From Escallonia rubra (lineage: Eukaryota; Streptophyta; Magnoliopsida; Escalloniales; Escalloniaceae), in NCBI GenBank assembly GCA_033065855.1, contig JAVXUO010000687.1, positions 92,001 to 156,000 of the forward strand: a stretch of 64,000 nt of DNA. Reading direction: 5' to 3'. Under the pieces are notes generated by a model. The model did not search any database. It saw nothing but the letters and a program-made list of their open reading frames with translations, and was not told the origin of the DNA. Made by a program: the position numbers and the translations under genes. Below are positions 11,046 to 21,751 of the stretch, piece by piece. Each line of letters opens with the position of its first letter. Position 1 is the stretch's first letter.

Positions 11046-13584
11046 TCAATCATTTTCAGTTTGCGAATCATCGTCATCACTTTCCTCGTCGTCTTCTTCT
11101 TCGTGGGACTCGTCGTCCTCTTCATCTTCGAATTCATCCTCTTCATCAGTAGACTCGGTCACATCATCTCCAACACTTTCCACGTCTTCCGCGTCATCAT
11201 CTACGACTTCTTCACCTACAAGAAGTGTTGTTGGAAGAGGAAGATCGTCCTCCTCGTTGTTGACCTCAACAGGGAACAAGACACGTGGTTGGTCGGCTTG
11301 AAAGGAGTCTAGCTCGCTGTCATATGTCACGGACAATTTCTTGGACTTATAGTTGTATACCAATGAGATTTGGGATTGGCGACGTCCTCTGCGTAAATGA
11401 CTTGTACAGCTTGACTAGCAAACACAAAGGGCTCGTCTGATGCAAGTCTTGATTTGACATTGACATCTACAATCCCTTGAGAGCTAACACGGATTCCTCT
11501 ACTGCATGTGACATCGAACCACGTACACTTGAACATTACCAAGCGGTTTTGGGAACCCAGATATGTTAGCTCAACAATCTCATCTAGCTCTCCGTAAAAG
11601 TCCATGCAATTCTCGGCATAACAGTCGCCGTTGACCAAGACTCCACTGTTTTGGGTTTGTTTTGTTCAATCATCATCTTTTACGTTAAACCTAAACCCGT
11701 TGATGATATAGCCTCCGAAATAGGATGTTTGTTTGTTAGGGCCTTCGGCTAGTAATTTCAAGCAGGAGGCCACTGGTTTATCCATTGACTGAACCTATTG
11801 TAGATGACGGTAAAAAATAAGGATAAATCAGTATACTAATTGGCCACAGAACTGTATATAACACATAATATAATTTCGTTAAACAATCTTACACGGATTT
11901 TGAACCACTGTACAAATTGTGATTTCCGATGAGATTCAAGTCCAGCGGGATCAGTGATTAAAGATTCTGCATCGAACTCACTGCAAACCAATATAGTTGA
12001 CTCGCTTAACACACACTTTCAATTATGTACAACAATGTAAGTGAATTAAGACTTTAACTTACTCAACAAATGCCGAAACTTCATCGCAATTTAGAAGGGC
12101 ATATATTGTTGCAGCACTGTATTCTTCATCCGTTAGCCATCGAGTATACGTTCGGCCGAACAGACTACCTGACTGCTTGAATATTGACAATTGCGCTTCC
12201 AAATTTTTGCTTGCTCCTGGGTCATTTCGGCCTAGTTGATTTAACCTTGTACCAACATCAGGCCCGAAATATTGACTACAAAAATTTACAAGTTCTTCCA
12301 TTACATAAGCCTCCGCAATTGAGCCCTCAACCCGAGCCTTATTGCGGACTTTTTTCATTAAATGGAACATGAACCTAGAAGTTTAGCGAATCGAGTTAGG
12401 TGGAATAGCAATGATAACAGATGTCGCATTAAGTGTAAACGAACAAGTGTAACAATTTAAGGATTACCTCTCGAAAGGATACATCCACCGATATTGCACG
12501 GGTCCACCCATCTTAGCTTCATATGCCAAGTGAACAGGCAGATGCTCCATTGAATCAAAGAACGAAGGTGGAAAGATTTTCTCCAGCTTGCAAATCGTCA
12601 CCACAATGTTCTTCTCAAGCACTTCCATGTTACTCACCCAGATCGTAGAAGAGCATATATCTCGAAAGAAATGAGATAATTCTGTCAAAGTCTCGCAAAC
12701 AACATGTGACAACAGTCCCCGGAAGGCAATAGGAATGAATATCTCCATGAATACGTGGCAGTCGTGACTCTTCATCCCTTGAAACTTGCATTCCGATACA
12801 TTGCAACAACGAGATATGTTGGACGCAAACCCATCCGGAAGATTCAAATTCTTAACCCACTGACAGACCTTCTCCACTTGTTTCTTGTCTAGACAGTAAG
12901 GTGCTTTCAGAAGTATGGTCCTCCCACTGACTGTCCGAGGATGCAATTCACGGCGTACACCCAACTATTGTAGATCCCTTCTCGCTTTAAGGTGACCTTT
13001 CGATTTGCCCTTGACATTCATCACTGTGTTGAACACATTATCAAAAACGTTCTTCTCAATATGCATCACATCCATGTTGTTTCGGATAACGAGCGTCCTC
13101 CAGTAGGCTAACTCCCAGAAGATACAAAATTTTCTCCAGTTGTGCTCTTTCCCGAACCTTGGAATCTTCTCATCCGGCACACCTTTACCGTGTGGTATGT
13201 CAGTATCAAGTGCCTCCAGGTGTGAGAGTACTTCTTCACCAGATGGGTAGTCCAGTGTGACAACCTCACGCTCGATTGTCCCGTCAAATTTATCCTTCTG
13301 CCTACGAAACTGATGGCCCGATGGCAAAAGCTTACGGTGACATCCGAACCACGAGGCCTTTCCGCCGTGCTTTAACGTATGACCGGGGTTCATGCCCATA
13401 CAAGCAGGGCATGCTAGCTTCCCATGTGTGCTCCAGCCACACGTCATTCCCAATGACAGAAAATCATGTATAGTCATCAAAGCAGCCCTCATCTGAAAGT
13501 TTTGTTTAAGGGATGCATCATATGTTTCGACTCCATGATTCCATAAATGTTTTAACTCATCAATCAACGGCCTTAAATACACAT
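11046..13584 (-). pseudogene. tnp2-like transposase of E1, 5'-truncated, multi-exon
   Basis: Exon 13582-12464 encodes YLRPLIDELKHLW, then CPACMG, HNWRKFCIFWELAYW and NMDVMHIEKNVFDNVFNT, the core of the plant TNP2 family (Transposase_21), followed by a DUF4218-like part (APYCLDKKQVEKVCQW to GGPVQYRWMYPFER). An in-frame TAG near 12965 splits it. The exon ends GAG|GTAATCC, and the next begins after TTCTAG with FMFHLMKKVRNKARVEGS (~12373-12059). A DUF4216-like exon (11638-11327; LVMFKCTWFDV) leads into an acidic tail (11250-11046, Glu/Asp runs). The first part of TNP2, still recognisable in E2, is absent: upstream of 13585 lie a solo LTR and then unrelated sequence. The protein would catalyse excision and insertion at CACTA ends. 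Confidence 0.85.
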
Positions 13585-14860
13585 TGAAACCAATAAAATA
13601 ACCCTAGAGGGGGGTGAATAGGGTTTTAAGACTACTTTAAAAATAAACAACCAACAAACCTCAATCTCAATAACTCAAATAAACAAACAACCAATCTCAA
13701 CACAAATGTAAAACGATAAAGTAAAGAGAGAAGGGTTTAGAGATACTTGACAAGGAGAATTAAATGGTTTGACTTGATATACCCACAAGCCTACGTCCAC
13801 CCCTTCAAGGAAGTCCCTTGAAAGGCCCTAGAATCCACTAGTATGATCTTCCTTACGGGTCAAGATCGAACCTCTTACAATCCCTTGATGCTATGCCCAC
13901 ATCAAGAACAAGCTTTGACAAACCCAAAGCTCCAAAGCTTGACAACCCCAAGCTTTGATACAAGAACCTTTCAATGAAGAAATGTGTATAAGATTTCACT
14001 CTCAATAAGTAGATGAGTACAAGTTGAAGTACTAGAATAAGATAGATGAGTGTATGATGACTTATGAAAGTGTATATCTCTCAAATGTAAGCTCACAATA
14101 AATGCTCTCTTGAAAAGGATGAGAAATCAATGAAAACAAGAGAGATTTGAACAATTGCTTTGATCTTTGAGAATATGAAAGATAAGAGAGCTTTGAATGC
14201 AATTGATGAATCAAAACAATGCCCAAAATGAGTATTTATAGAGGTGGGAATAAATATGACCGTTTGGGGTTAGGTAGAGCATTAAATGTGCCAAACGATA
14301 AATGCAGTCGACTGCAATGTCCCATTGCAGTCGACTGTATTCCCAAAAGTAGCAGTTGGAAATTCAAATTTCCAACTTGCAGTCGACTGTAATCCATTGC
14401 AGTCGACTGTAATAGGCTACTGGACGTATTGCAGTCGACTGCATTCCAATGCAGTCGACTGTAATACCTCACTGCCCAACTTGGAGTCGACTGCATTCCA
14501 ATGCAGTCGACTGCATTCCTGAAAATGCAGTTTCCTTGTTTTTAAAGCATGAAAAACTTTTATGCATGCAAGGGAAACCTATGGGCAAGTTCTAGGTATA
14601 CAGTCATTGTAACGATCATCTCTCTACGTCTAGTTTACAAAGAAGGAAATAAAGCGTTGTAAAATTCAATCGACGAATTCCTTCTTTGATGCGTTCCGTT
14701 GAGAGTCTTTGACCGTGTTGCTCGTCTAATAATCTGTTTGCATGAGTATGAATTGTTCCTTTGCTTCATCAACTCAATGCATGTTATACAGCATAAACAT
14801 CAATGTTAGTTATCATCAAAACCAAATATAATTCTAGGTTAAATAACCGTAGGGTTAACA
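13585..14860 (-). mobile_element. Solo LTR (1276 bp, possibly copia/SIRE-like) within E1 tnp2
   Basis: On the minus strand it begins TGTTAACCCTACGG (from 14860) and ends with TGGTTTCA (13585). Flanks CACAT (13580-13584) and CAAAT (14861-14865) form a 5-bp TSD with one mismatch. The plus-strand motif AACCCTAGAGGGGGGTGAAT near its end is one I associate with plant copia LTR/leader boundaries. It contains eight SalI-type palindromes (14305-14513). It adjoins the break in tnp2. The SIRE assignment is from memory and unsure. Confidence 0.65.
14305..14513. repeat. Cluster of eight CAGTCGACTG palindromes
   Basis: Copies start at 14305, 14328, 14380, 14400, 14432, 14452, 14484 (variant GAGTCGACTG) and 14504. 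Most lie in a GCAGTCGACTGYAWT context, with irregular 18-52 base spacing. A separate inverted pair (TTGGAAATTC...GAATTTCCAA) lies at about 14356-14375. Confidence 0.95.
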
Positions 14861-15030
14861 CAAATCTATGTCCTTACCGGGACTCTTCGACCCCGGAATA
14901 AGCAACGACAAGAACATATTGCCAATGGACTTTTCAAAACAACAACTAATATAAAGAAGGCAGGGTTTGTAAACAACGAGTAATTGAACCATCTTTGGGC
15001 AACATGGAGTAATTATGGGATGTACAAGGG
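14861..15030. other. E1 sequence without recognisable content
   Basis: It occupies the place where the TNP2 N-terminus would be expected from E2, but I find no TNP2 similarity in any frame. Confidence 0.5.
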
Positions 15031-15570
15031 CTAATTAGGGCTAATTAGGGCTAACTGGGTTATTAGGGTTAATTACGAGCATTAATTATAGCTGATCCGG
15101 GTTGATTAGGACTAATTAGGGTTATTTAGTCATAATTAGGATTTAATTATGCCGAGTAGTGCTGATTAGTCCTAATTAGGACTAATTAGGCTTAATTGGG
15201 TTATGTTAGGGCTAATTAATGTTAATGAGGGCTAGTTTCGGATAATTATAGCTAATCAGGGTTGATTAGGACTAATTAGGGTTATTTAGTCCTAATTAGG
15301 GTTTTAATGGTGCCGAGTAGTGTTGATTAGTCCTAACTAGCGCTAATTAGGCATAATTGGGTTATGTTAGTGCAAATTACGACTAATTAGGCTAACTATA
15401 ATCAATATGCGCATAATTCGGTTCATTTGGGCTAATTTGGGGTAATTACAGCTAATTTGATTTTCATTAGGTTCTTAGGGTTAATTAAAACTAATTAGGC
15501 TCGTTAGAGCTAATTAGGGTTAATTGATTTACTAAAATATTGTTAATCAGGACTAATTAGGGTTAATTAT
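15031..15570. repeat. (G)CTAATTAGG degenerate tandem array of E1
   Basis: Irregular 8-12 base units of the form GGGCTAATTA. Equivalent arrays lie in E0 (19310-19505, 20736-21120) and E2 (46430-47300), always between the leader and tnp2, so they belong to the CACTA family. Confidence 0.85.
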
Positions 15571-15573
15571 AGC

Positions 15574-15640
15574 CAGTGCTGGAGCCACGATGAGATTCCA
15601 GGGGGTGCATGCTAAAAATGTCGCATTAACCTAACTAACC
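15574..15640 (+). other. Possible hAT terminus remnant
   Basis: CAGTGCTGGAGCCACGATG resembles the CAGTGGCGGAGCCAGGAT ends of many plant hAT elements. I could not find a matching opposite end or TSD, so this is weak. Confidence 0.25.
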
Positions 15641-15660
15641 TAAATTCAATGCACATTCAA

Positions 15661-16446
15661 CAATCTCAATTCCGACACCTCATATAGGGGTGTCGATATG
15701 GTGTCCGATACGTGTCTGACACTTCCGGACACGTGTTCGACACATACCGACACGTGTCCGACGCCTCTGGACACGTGTCCGATGCCCACCGACACGCACC
15801 TCCAGACACATCAGCATAGGTTATTTTGTTTTTTAAATGTCGGACACCGTCGATCAGACGTGGTGTCCGTGTCTGCGCTAACTAACAAGTATCTTAATCC
15901 AATTGGGTCTCATCCTCCGTCAACAATCTCAATTCCGACACCTCATATAGGGTGTCGATATGGTGTCCGATAAGTGTCTGACACCTCCGGACACGTGTCC
16001 GACACATACCGACACGTGTCCGACACCTCCGGACACGTGTCCAACGCCCACCGACACGCACCTCCAGACACATTGGCATACGTTAATTTTTTTTTAAATG
16101 TCGGACACCGTCGATCAGACGTGGTGTCCTTGTCTGCGCTAACTAACAGGTATCTCAATTCAATTGGGTCTCATCCTCTGTCAACAACCTAAATTCTGAC
16201 ACCTCATATAGGGTGTCGATATGGTGTCTGATAAGTGTCTGACACCTCCGGACACGTGTCCGACACATACCGACACGTGTCCAACGCCTCCGGACACATG
16301 TCCGACGCCCACCGACATGCACCTCCAGACACATCGGCATACGTTAATTTGTTTTTTAAATGTCAGACACCGTCGATCAGACGTGGTGTCCTTGTCTGCA
16401 CTAACTAACAGGTATCTCAATCCAATTGGGTCCCATCCTCCGTCAA
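15661..16446. repeat. Minisatellite, three ~262-bp units rich in CACGTG palindromes
   Basis: Units at 15661-15923, 15924-16184 and 16185-16446 share the order CAATCTCAATTCCGACACC, GGTGTCGATATGGTGTCC, several GGACACGTGTCC-type palindromes, AATGTCGGACACCGTCGATC, then CAATTGGGTCTCATCCTCC. The palindromes contain the G-box core CACGTG. Open frames through the units on both strands (61-119 codons) are repeat by-products. Confidence 0.92.
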
Positions 16447-16790
16447 CAATCTCAATTCTCAATTCTCAAATGCTTAATGCAATAAAAATTAACACAAATC
16501 ACACATTCAATCCAATTGGGTCCCATCCTCCGTCAATAATCTCAATATCTCAAATGCTCAATGCACATTTAACAATCTAAAATCATCAATTAACAACCTA
16601 AAATCATCAATTAATAATCGCAATTACTTCAAATGCACAGCTCATAACCTAAAATCATCAATTAACAACCTAAAATCATCGATCAATAATCACGATTCTC
16701 AAATGCACAATTAACAACCTAAAATTATCAAATAAATTATCAATGTTCAAATGAAAAAAAATTGTTCAAAATACACATATCCGATGCGCT
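16447..16790. repeat. AT-rich degenerate repeats (AACCTAAAATCATC type)
   Basis: Several copies of AACCTAAAATCATCAATTAA and a partial return of the minisatellite's CAATTGGGTCCCATCCTCC edge. No gene is seen. Confidence 0.75.
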
Positions 16791-17515
16791 TGAATTATTT
16801 CGATTTAGGGTTCGATTGTATCAGGACATTCAATTTAGGGTTCAATTAGGGGATAAATTCGTTTAATTTAGGATTCGATTCGATTAGGGCATTCAATTTA
16901 GGATTTAATTATGGTTCAATTACTTCAATTTAGGGTTCCATTAGTATGTAATTTAGGGTTCGGTTGAATTAGGGCATTCAATTTAGGGTTCAATTAGGGG
17001 GTTCAATTAGTTCAATTAAGTGTTCGATTGGATTAGGGCATTCAATTTAGGGTTCAATTAGGGGTTCAATTAGTTTAATTTAGGGTTCGATTCGATTAGG
17101 GCATTCAATTTAGGGTTTAATTAGGGTTCAATTACTTCAATTTAGGGTTCAATTATGGTTCAATTACTTCAATTTAGTGGTCGGTTGAATTGGGATATTC
17201 AATTAGGGGGTTCAATAAGTTTAATTTAGGGTTCGGTTGGATTAGGGCATTCAATTAGGGGTTCAATTAGTTTACTTTAGGGTTCGATTCGATTAAGACA
17301 TTCAATTTAGGGTTTAATTACTTCAATTTAGGGTTCAATTAGGGGGTTCTATTAGTTCAATTTACGGTTCGGTTGAATTGGGACATTCAATTTAGGGTTC
17401 AATTAAAGGGTTCAATTAGTTCAATTTAGGGTTCGATTGGATTAGGGCATTCAATTTAGGGTTCAATTAGTTTAATTTAGGGTTCGATTCAATTAGGGCA
17501 TTCAATTTAAGCGAT
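16791..17515. repeat. Degenerate TTCAATTTAGGG array of E1
   Basis: Irregular ~18-40 base units built from CAATTTAGGGTTCAATTAGGG and GGGCATTCAATTTAGGG. It contains the letters of the plant telomere repeat but not in tandem register. No coding is seen. Confidence 0.9.
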
Positions 17516-18535
17516 GCAGTGACCTATTAATTAGGAGTTCATTGCGTATATTCACATATTCTTAATTCTTTCCACCAGCCCAGGAGCATTGCGTATGTAG
17601 CCGAGCTTTTACTCTTGTCCCATGGGCTTATGTTTGTCTTCTCTCTTCACTGTCCAAGCTTGAAGGCAAAAGTCACGTGATGTTGTATTTTTTTTTTCTT
17701 CAAAGAATTGGAATGACAGTTTATATAGTTCGTTGGTATGGAAATTCGAGCTTAAAACCTTAAAGTTATTCCTCAAAGCCTTTTGCCACTTCACTCACCC
17801 CTTGGGGTTAAGTGATGTAGTAGTCTACTGAATATTGTCTTGACGACAACAGAAAATGTATTAATTATTTTAAGTATTTTGGAGTACCTTGGGCGTTCAC
17901 TCCATAGATACGGTCGATCTGGCTTAGCAACTGTTATTCCATAGAGGTAGCCAATTTTACACGCAGTTTGCCTATGCCGATATAGAGCACACACTGTGTT
18001 TCTTCTCAATATCAAGGAAGAGATATTATCACTACTGATTTCTAACTATTTCTGCCAAGAGCCCTTCACTTACAGTTGGCTCATGAAGCCAAATTGGACA
18101 GTAACAACTCAGCAGGCAAAAATCTTACATTATGATTCAAAAAATTTCTGTTAGAATTTACATTGTAACATGAGAAGTTACCAACAACAACAAAAATTGC
18201 TACAGGATTCAATCAAAGTAATACATTAGTTATATAAAATATCAGATAGAATTGATGCAAGCTGTTTGTCTGAATTCTTCATATAAAATACAAGGTGCTT
18301 TTGATCTCAATAGCCTATTCCCCCAAGTAGACACTAAATTGGCAACACAAATAAGCAGAGTAGAATGAGCACAATGGCTCAACTGACCAGATTTTCCAAT
18401 GGCTTCATTTCATGAAAGTCCAGGACCAAGATTACCATTGACACAAGGTTAAACAAATTGTTGATGCATCGAGATAGGATATGTTGCATGTAACCCTTAC
18501 GTTAAGGTTAGATGTACCATACCTCTAGTTTTTTA
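17516..18535 (-). other. Single-copy-looking segment of E1, possible captured gene fragment
   Basis: This 1 kb stretch lacks the array character of its neighbours. The minus strand keeps a 74-codon frame (18015-17791, with KIGYLYGITVAKPDRPYLW) and a 60-codon frame (17794-17609). A donor-like AAG|GTACTCC lies near 17887-17895 on the minus strand. CACTA elements often transduplicate host exons. I do not recognise the protein, so capture is only a suggestion. Confidence 0.3.
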
Positions 18536-19038
18536 AGATGGGCGGCGCGGCAGTGGTGGCGACGGTCCTTCGGTTTTGAAGATGGGCGGCAGTGGCGGCG
18601 TCGGTGGCGGTGGCAGGTTATATTCCCTTGGGGGCTAGGTTGCTGGGGATGGCGACGGAGGAAATATCGCCGGTGAGAGTTAATAGAGAGAGAGAGAGAG
18701 CAACGGGAGAAAGAAAAACAAAAGGGGATCTGATCTTTTTAAGACCTTTACCGACGGAACACACCCGTCGGTAAAAGTCCGTCGGCAAAACCCTACTTTC
18801 ACCGATGGGTATTTTTACCGACAGAATTATTCCGTCGCCTCTATGTTTTTGAAAATCGTCGAAAATTTAAAAAACCTATAAAATATTTAACAGCGGTACT
18901 TTTCGTCTGTAAAAACCCGTCGATGAAAATACGTCGGTAAAACGTTTTAACGACGGAGTTTTCCGTCGTTAAATATTTTTACCGACGAATTTTCATCGAC
19001 GGTTTTTTCCGTCGCTAATTCCCTCTTTTCTTGTAGTG
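18536..19038 (-). repeat. E1 GC-rich leader, GA microsatellite and right terminus
   Basis: A GGCGGC-rich tract (18536-18665) is followed by (GA)n, then subterminal ACCGACGG/CCGTCGGTAAA repeats (from ~18750) and the complement of CACTACAAGAAAA ending at 19038. The subterminal unit here is ACCGACGG, whereas the left end uses TAGCGACGG. Confidence 0.8.
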
Positions 19039-19041
19039 TAT

Positions 19042-19505
19042 TCTATGTTAGAAATTTTATTTTTTGAGGATAGAAATTATTTTTGTTACATGTTAGAATT
19101 ATATTGTATGAATAATTACATGTTAGAATTACATGTTATTGTTGTTATAATTGTTATAGTTGTTAACCATTATATTGATCACATGTTAGAATTATATTTT
19201 TACTATATGTTACAATTGTATTGTATGAATAATTACATGTTATAGTAATATGTTATAGCTGTTATAGTTGTTATAATTGTTATCATGTGTAGTTGTATTG
19301 ATAGTTAGAAAAAATTAACCCTAAGTTATCCTAATTAACCTAATCAAACCCTAATTAAATCATAATTAACCCACAATTAAACCCTAATTAACCTAATTAA
19401 ACCCTAATATATCCATAATTAATCCTAATAAGTCCTAATTAAATCTAATTAACCTTAATTAAATCTAATTAACCTAATTAAACCCTAATTAACCTATAAT
19501 TAAAC
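19042..19505 (+). repeat. E0 AT-rich tract and CCTAATTAA array, left part
   Basis: TGTTAGAATTATATTG-type repeats (19042-19300) precede a (C)CCTAATTAAA array. The opening of this tract is the continuation of E0 across the E1 insertion. The 69-codon frame here is a repeat by-product. Confidence 0.75.
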
Positions 19506-19515
19506 CCTAATAAAC

Positions 19516-20725
19516 GGGTTAATTTTACCCAGCACCCTGTACTTAGGGGTCAGTTGCACCCAGCACCCTAGGGTTTTAAAATTGGCACCCAACACCAAAT
19601 GACGGTCAAACTGCCTGTTGACTAGACGGCTGTTAGTTTTTCAGGGGCAAAATGGGATTATTGCCCCTAAAGCTTACATGTCATCCCAGTTAGTGACACA
19701 TGGCCAATTGGCTGTCCACGTCATTTTCTTCCAACAGCCCTTATTCTCTCTCTCCTTCCACATATCCCTCAAACGGTAAATTAGAAAGCCCTAATTAATC
19801 CCCAATTACAAAATTTCCCAACTGTTTATTCGAGGGGCATATCGATCGGCGATTCGCAAGGAGATGGAGCCGACAGAGCCTATCGCAGTACCGTTAGCCG
19901 GCCCCGCATTCCACCGCTGACCCGTCACTGTCCTCGCCGGGATCGGCGATGGAGCCGACCTTCTGACCGGAGACCGGGCGCCCCTCTCTGTCGTTCTGGG
20001 GAGTCCGCCGGAGTACAGCCATTTTCTCGGGATCTTCGCGAGAGACTTATGGACCCTTTGGGTCACTTCTCTGCCATCGTCGTCCCTCACCTCGGTCACC
20101 GTCGTAGTCGAGAAGCTGTCGCTGAAGCTGCAGATCTCGGAGACCTCAGAGATGATCTCGTTCGTCGGATTTGGCGAAGCCAGTGATTCAACCTTGGGTT
20201 CTTGGACTCTGGGCCGTTTGGTGCTGTCTGCTACTACTGGTGTTGGTGATTTTGGGATGGGGGTTTCCGAGAGGACTTCTTTCACGGTCTCTTCCTCCAG
20301 TACTGGCGGTGGAGGTGGTGGGTCTCTTCCATCGGAGCCAGATTTAGGCAAATGGTGGTGGTGGTGGGTCAAAGGGATGGAATGTGGGTGGTTTGTTTTG
20401 GGGGGCGTGGTGCTAAGACAGCAACCCATTGTTGATGGGGATATGCTGTGGGTGAGAGTTTAGAGACCAGAAGTCCAGAGCTGGTGACGTGGAGAGCCCA
20501 ATTGGGCCATGTGTAGCTGACTGGATGACATGTATGCTTTAAGGGGCAATAAGACTATTTTTCCCCTGAAAAACTAACAGACGTGTGGTCAAAGTGCCTC
20601 TTGATCGTCATTTGGTGCTGGGTGCCAAGATTTTTCAAAATTTTGGTGCTGGGTGCCAAAATTAGAACCATAAGGTGCTGGGTGCAACTGACCCCTAAGT
20701 ACGGGGTGTAGCGTAAAATTAACCC
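19516..20725 (-). mobile_element. Pack-MULE (Mutator-like element), 1210 bp
   Basis: Long terminal inverted repeats of roughly 200-240 bp begin GGGTTAATTTTAC at both ends and share GTACTTAGGGGTCAGTTGCA, then GCACCAAATGACG, then GTTAGTTTTTCAGGGG and TTACATGTCATCC-like blocks. A 10-bp direct duplication CCTAATAAAC flanks it (19506-19515 and 20726-20735). The flanks are themselves repetitive, which slightly weakens the TSD. The right repeat has an internal duplication of TGGTGCTGGGTGCCAA. The interior (~19736-20484) is not transposon-like but holds a GC-rich captured gene fragment, the definition of a Pack-MULE. No mudrA transposase is present. Confidence 0.85.
19806..20429 (-). pseudogene. Captured host-gene fragment: MGCCLS-type, Ser/Arg/Pro-rich protein, first exon
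   Basis: An uninterrupted 207-codon frame runs from ATG (20429-20427) to TAA (19806-19808), with upstream sequence resembling a 5'UTR. The N-terminus MGCCLSTT carries Gly2 plus Cys3/Cys4, the arrangement used for N-myristoylation and S-acylation at membranes. Next come a His-rich stretch (residues ~22-26), a Pro run, EEETVKEVLSETPIP (~45-59), a Ser-rich ISEVSEICSFSDSFS stretch and an Arg-rich part (SLAKIPRK, then ARSPVRRSAPSP, ~128-163). I take it as a fragment of an uncharacterised plant family of MGCC-starting, RSP-motif proteins. The C-terminal ~45 residues look frame-shifted relative to the Arg-rich pattern. Whether it is transcribed cannot be told here. Confidence 0.6.
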
Positions 20726-20735
20726 CCTAATAAAC

Positions 20736-21230
20736 CTAATTAAACCCTAATACATCCCTAATTAACCCTAATAAGTCCTAATTAAATCTAATTAGCCCTA
20801 ACTAACCCAATTAAACCTTAATACATCCCTAATTAAATCCTAATAAGCCCTAATACATCCCTAATTAACCTTGTTTGGCCCTAATTAAACCTAATTATTC
20901 TAATTAAACCCTAATACATCCTTAACTAACTATAATAAGCCCTAATTAAACCTGATTAGCCCTAAGTAAACCCCAATTAAACCCTAACACATCCCTAATT
21001 AACCCTAATAAGCCTTAATTAAACCTAACTAACCCTAATTAAACCCTGATTAATCCTAACCTTATCTATAACCCTAACCATATACCATAATTAAACCCTA
21101 AACTTTAATTAACCCTAAACCATAATTCTAATACAAACCTACTCCTACTTAAGTCGTATCTCCTAAAACTTAAACCCTAAATGCAATCTAACCCTAACTA
21201 TATACGTAAACCCCGAACTCAATCACAAGT
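20736..21230 (+). repeat. E0 CCTAATTAA array, right part
   Basis: Degenerate AACCCTAATTAA-type units continue the array interrupted by the Pack-MULE, fading into less repetitive AT-rich sequence by about 21120. Confidence 0.8.
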
Positions 21231-21239
21231 GGGGCACTA

Positions 21240-21400
21240 TCAACTCCGCAAATGAACTCTATATTCCCCTAAGAAACGTGATTCGACTTCCTGCATTAGG
21301 AAAATTCGTTGTTATTTTGTGAAGTCAATTGACAACGAGTTGGTTACTACTCGTTGTCAACGAATTTTAAAGTGAATCATTTTGGTTATGGCACGTCCTT
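21240..21400. other. Conserved CACTA block with a GTTGTCAA hairpin
   Basis: A 12-bp perfect inverted repeat (21329-21340 and 21349-21360, arms TTGACAACGAGT) sits in a block matching 46240-46410 of E2 in reverse complement: ATCAACTCCGCAAATGAACTC, TTCGTTGTT, TTTTGTGAAGTC and the hairpin itself. In both elements it adjoins the TAATTA arrays on the tnp2 side. Confidence 0.75.
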
Positions 21401-21447
21401 GCAAATTCTATGTGCTATCGAGGTTAATGCGTCTGTGCCTTTACATG

Positions 21448-21549
21448 CAGGGCACTTCTACTGGACATGCCAAGCCGGATCCGTATCACAGTGCCCCCGT
21501 GGACGAGGACGATCAACAGGATCTAGATCCGGGACTTGCCGACCCCTAA
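21448..21549 (+). pseudogene. E0 remnant: last exon of a tnpA-like gene
   Basis: After a 3' splice-like TTTACATGCAG, the plus strand encodes GTSTGHAKPDPYHSAPVDED, then a Gln/Asp-rich run to GLADP and a TAA at 21547-21549. It aligns with the C-terminal exon of E1 tnpA (which has GTAGHVEPTPDQ). Everything between the hairpin block and this exon has been deleted. The longer plus-strand frame at 21354-21689 is a different reading frame and not this protein. Confidence 0.6.
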
Positions 21550-21697
21550 TCTGCCCTTCCCCTCCTAGCTATTTGTATCCCGCTCCCGTGTCCCCCCGAC
21601 TTGTACTCCTCTCCACTCCCCTACTCTATTGTACCCCACTCCCGTGCCCTCCTGAACTTTATATACATTTTATTTTTCGATTAGTGTAGAATCCATT

Positions 21698-21699
<2 letters not shown>

Positions 21700-21741
<42 letters not shown>
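21700..21741. repeat. (TA)n microsatellite
   Basis: About 21 TA units in the E0 tail. Confidence 0.95.
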
Positions 21742-21744
<3 letters not shown>

Positions 21745-21751
21745 GTCTGTT

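Larger units (their letters stand above)
8601..19038 (-). mobile_element. CACTA (En/Spm) element E1, 10.4 kb, nested in E0
   Basis: The left end is CACTACAAGAAAACAG at 8601 and the right end is its complement, TTTTCTTGTAGTG, ending at 19038. Both are flanked by the 3-bp TSD TAT (8598-8600 and 19039-19041), the hallmark of CACTA transposition. Inside are decayed tnpA-like (9292-10890) and tnp2-like (11046-13584) genes, both on the minus strand, then AT-rich arrays and a GC-rich leader at the right. The TNP2 N-terminal region is missing and a solo LTR lies at 13585-14860, so E1 can no longer be autonomous. E0 sequence resumes on both sides. Confidence 0.9.

Noticed and set aside
10971..11312. 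113-codon plus-strand hydrophobic frame
   Set aside because: It is the antisense shadow of the acidic tail of tnp2.
15574..15640. A complete hAT element
   Set aside because: Only one weak terminus-like sequence was found and no partner or 8-bp TSD.
15661..16446. CRISPR-like repeat array
   Set aside because: Units are 262 bp with no repeat-spacer pattern, inside a plant transposon.
16791..17515. TTTAGGG-containing array that might be an interstitial telomere repeat
   Set aside because: TTTAGGG never occurs in tandem register; the units are CAATTTAGGGTTCAATTAGG-like and belong to the CACTA interior.
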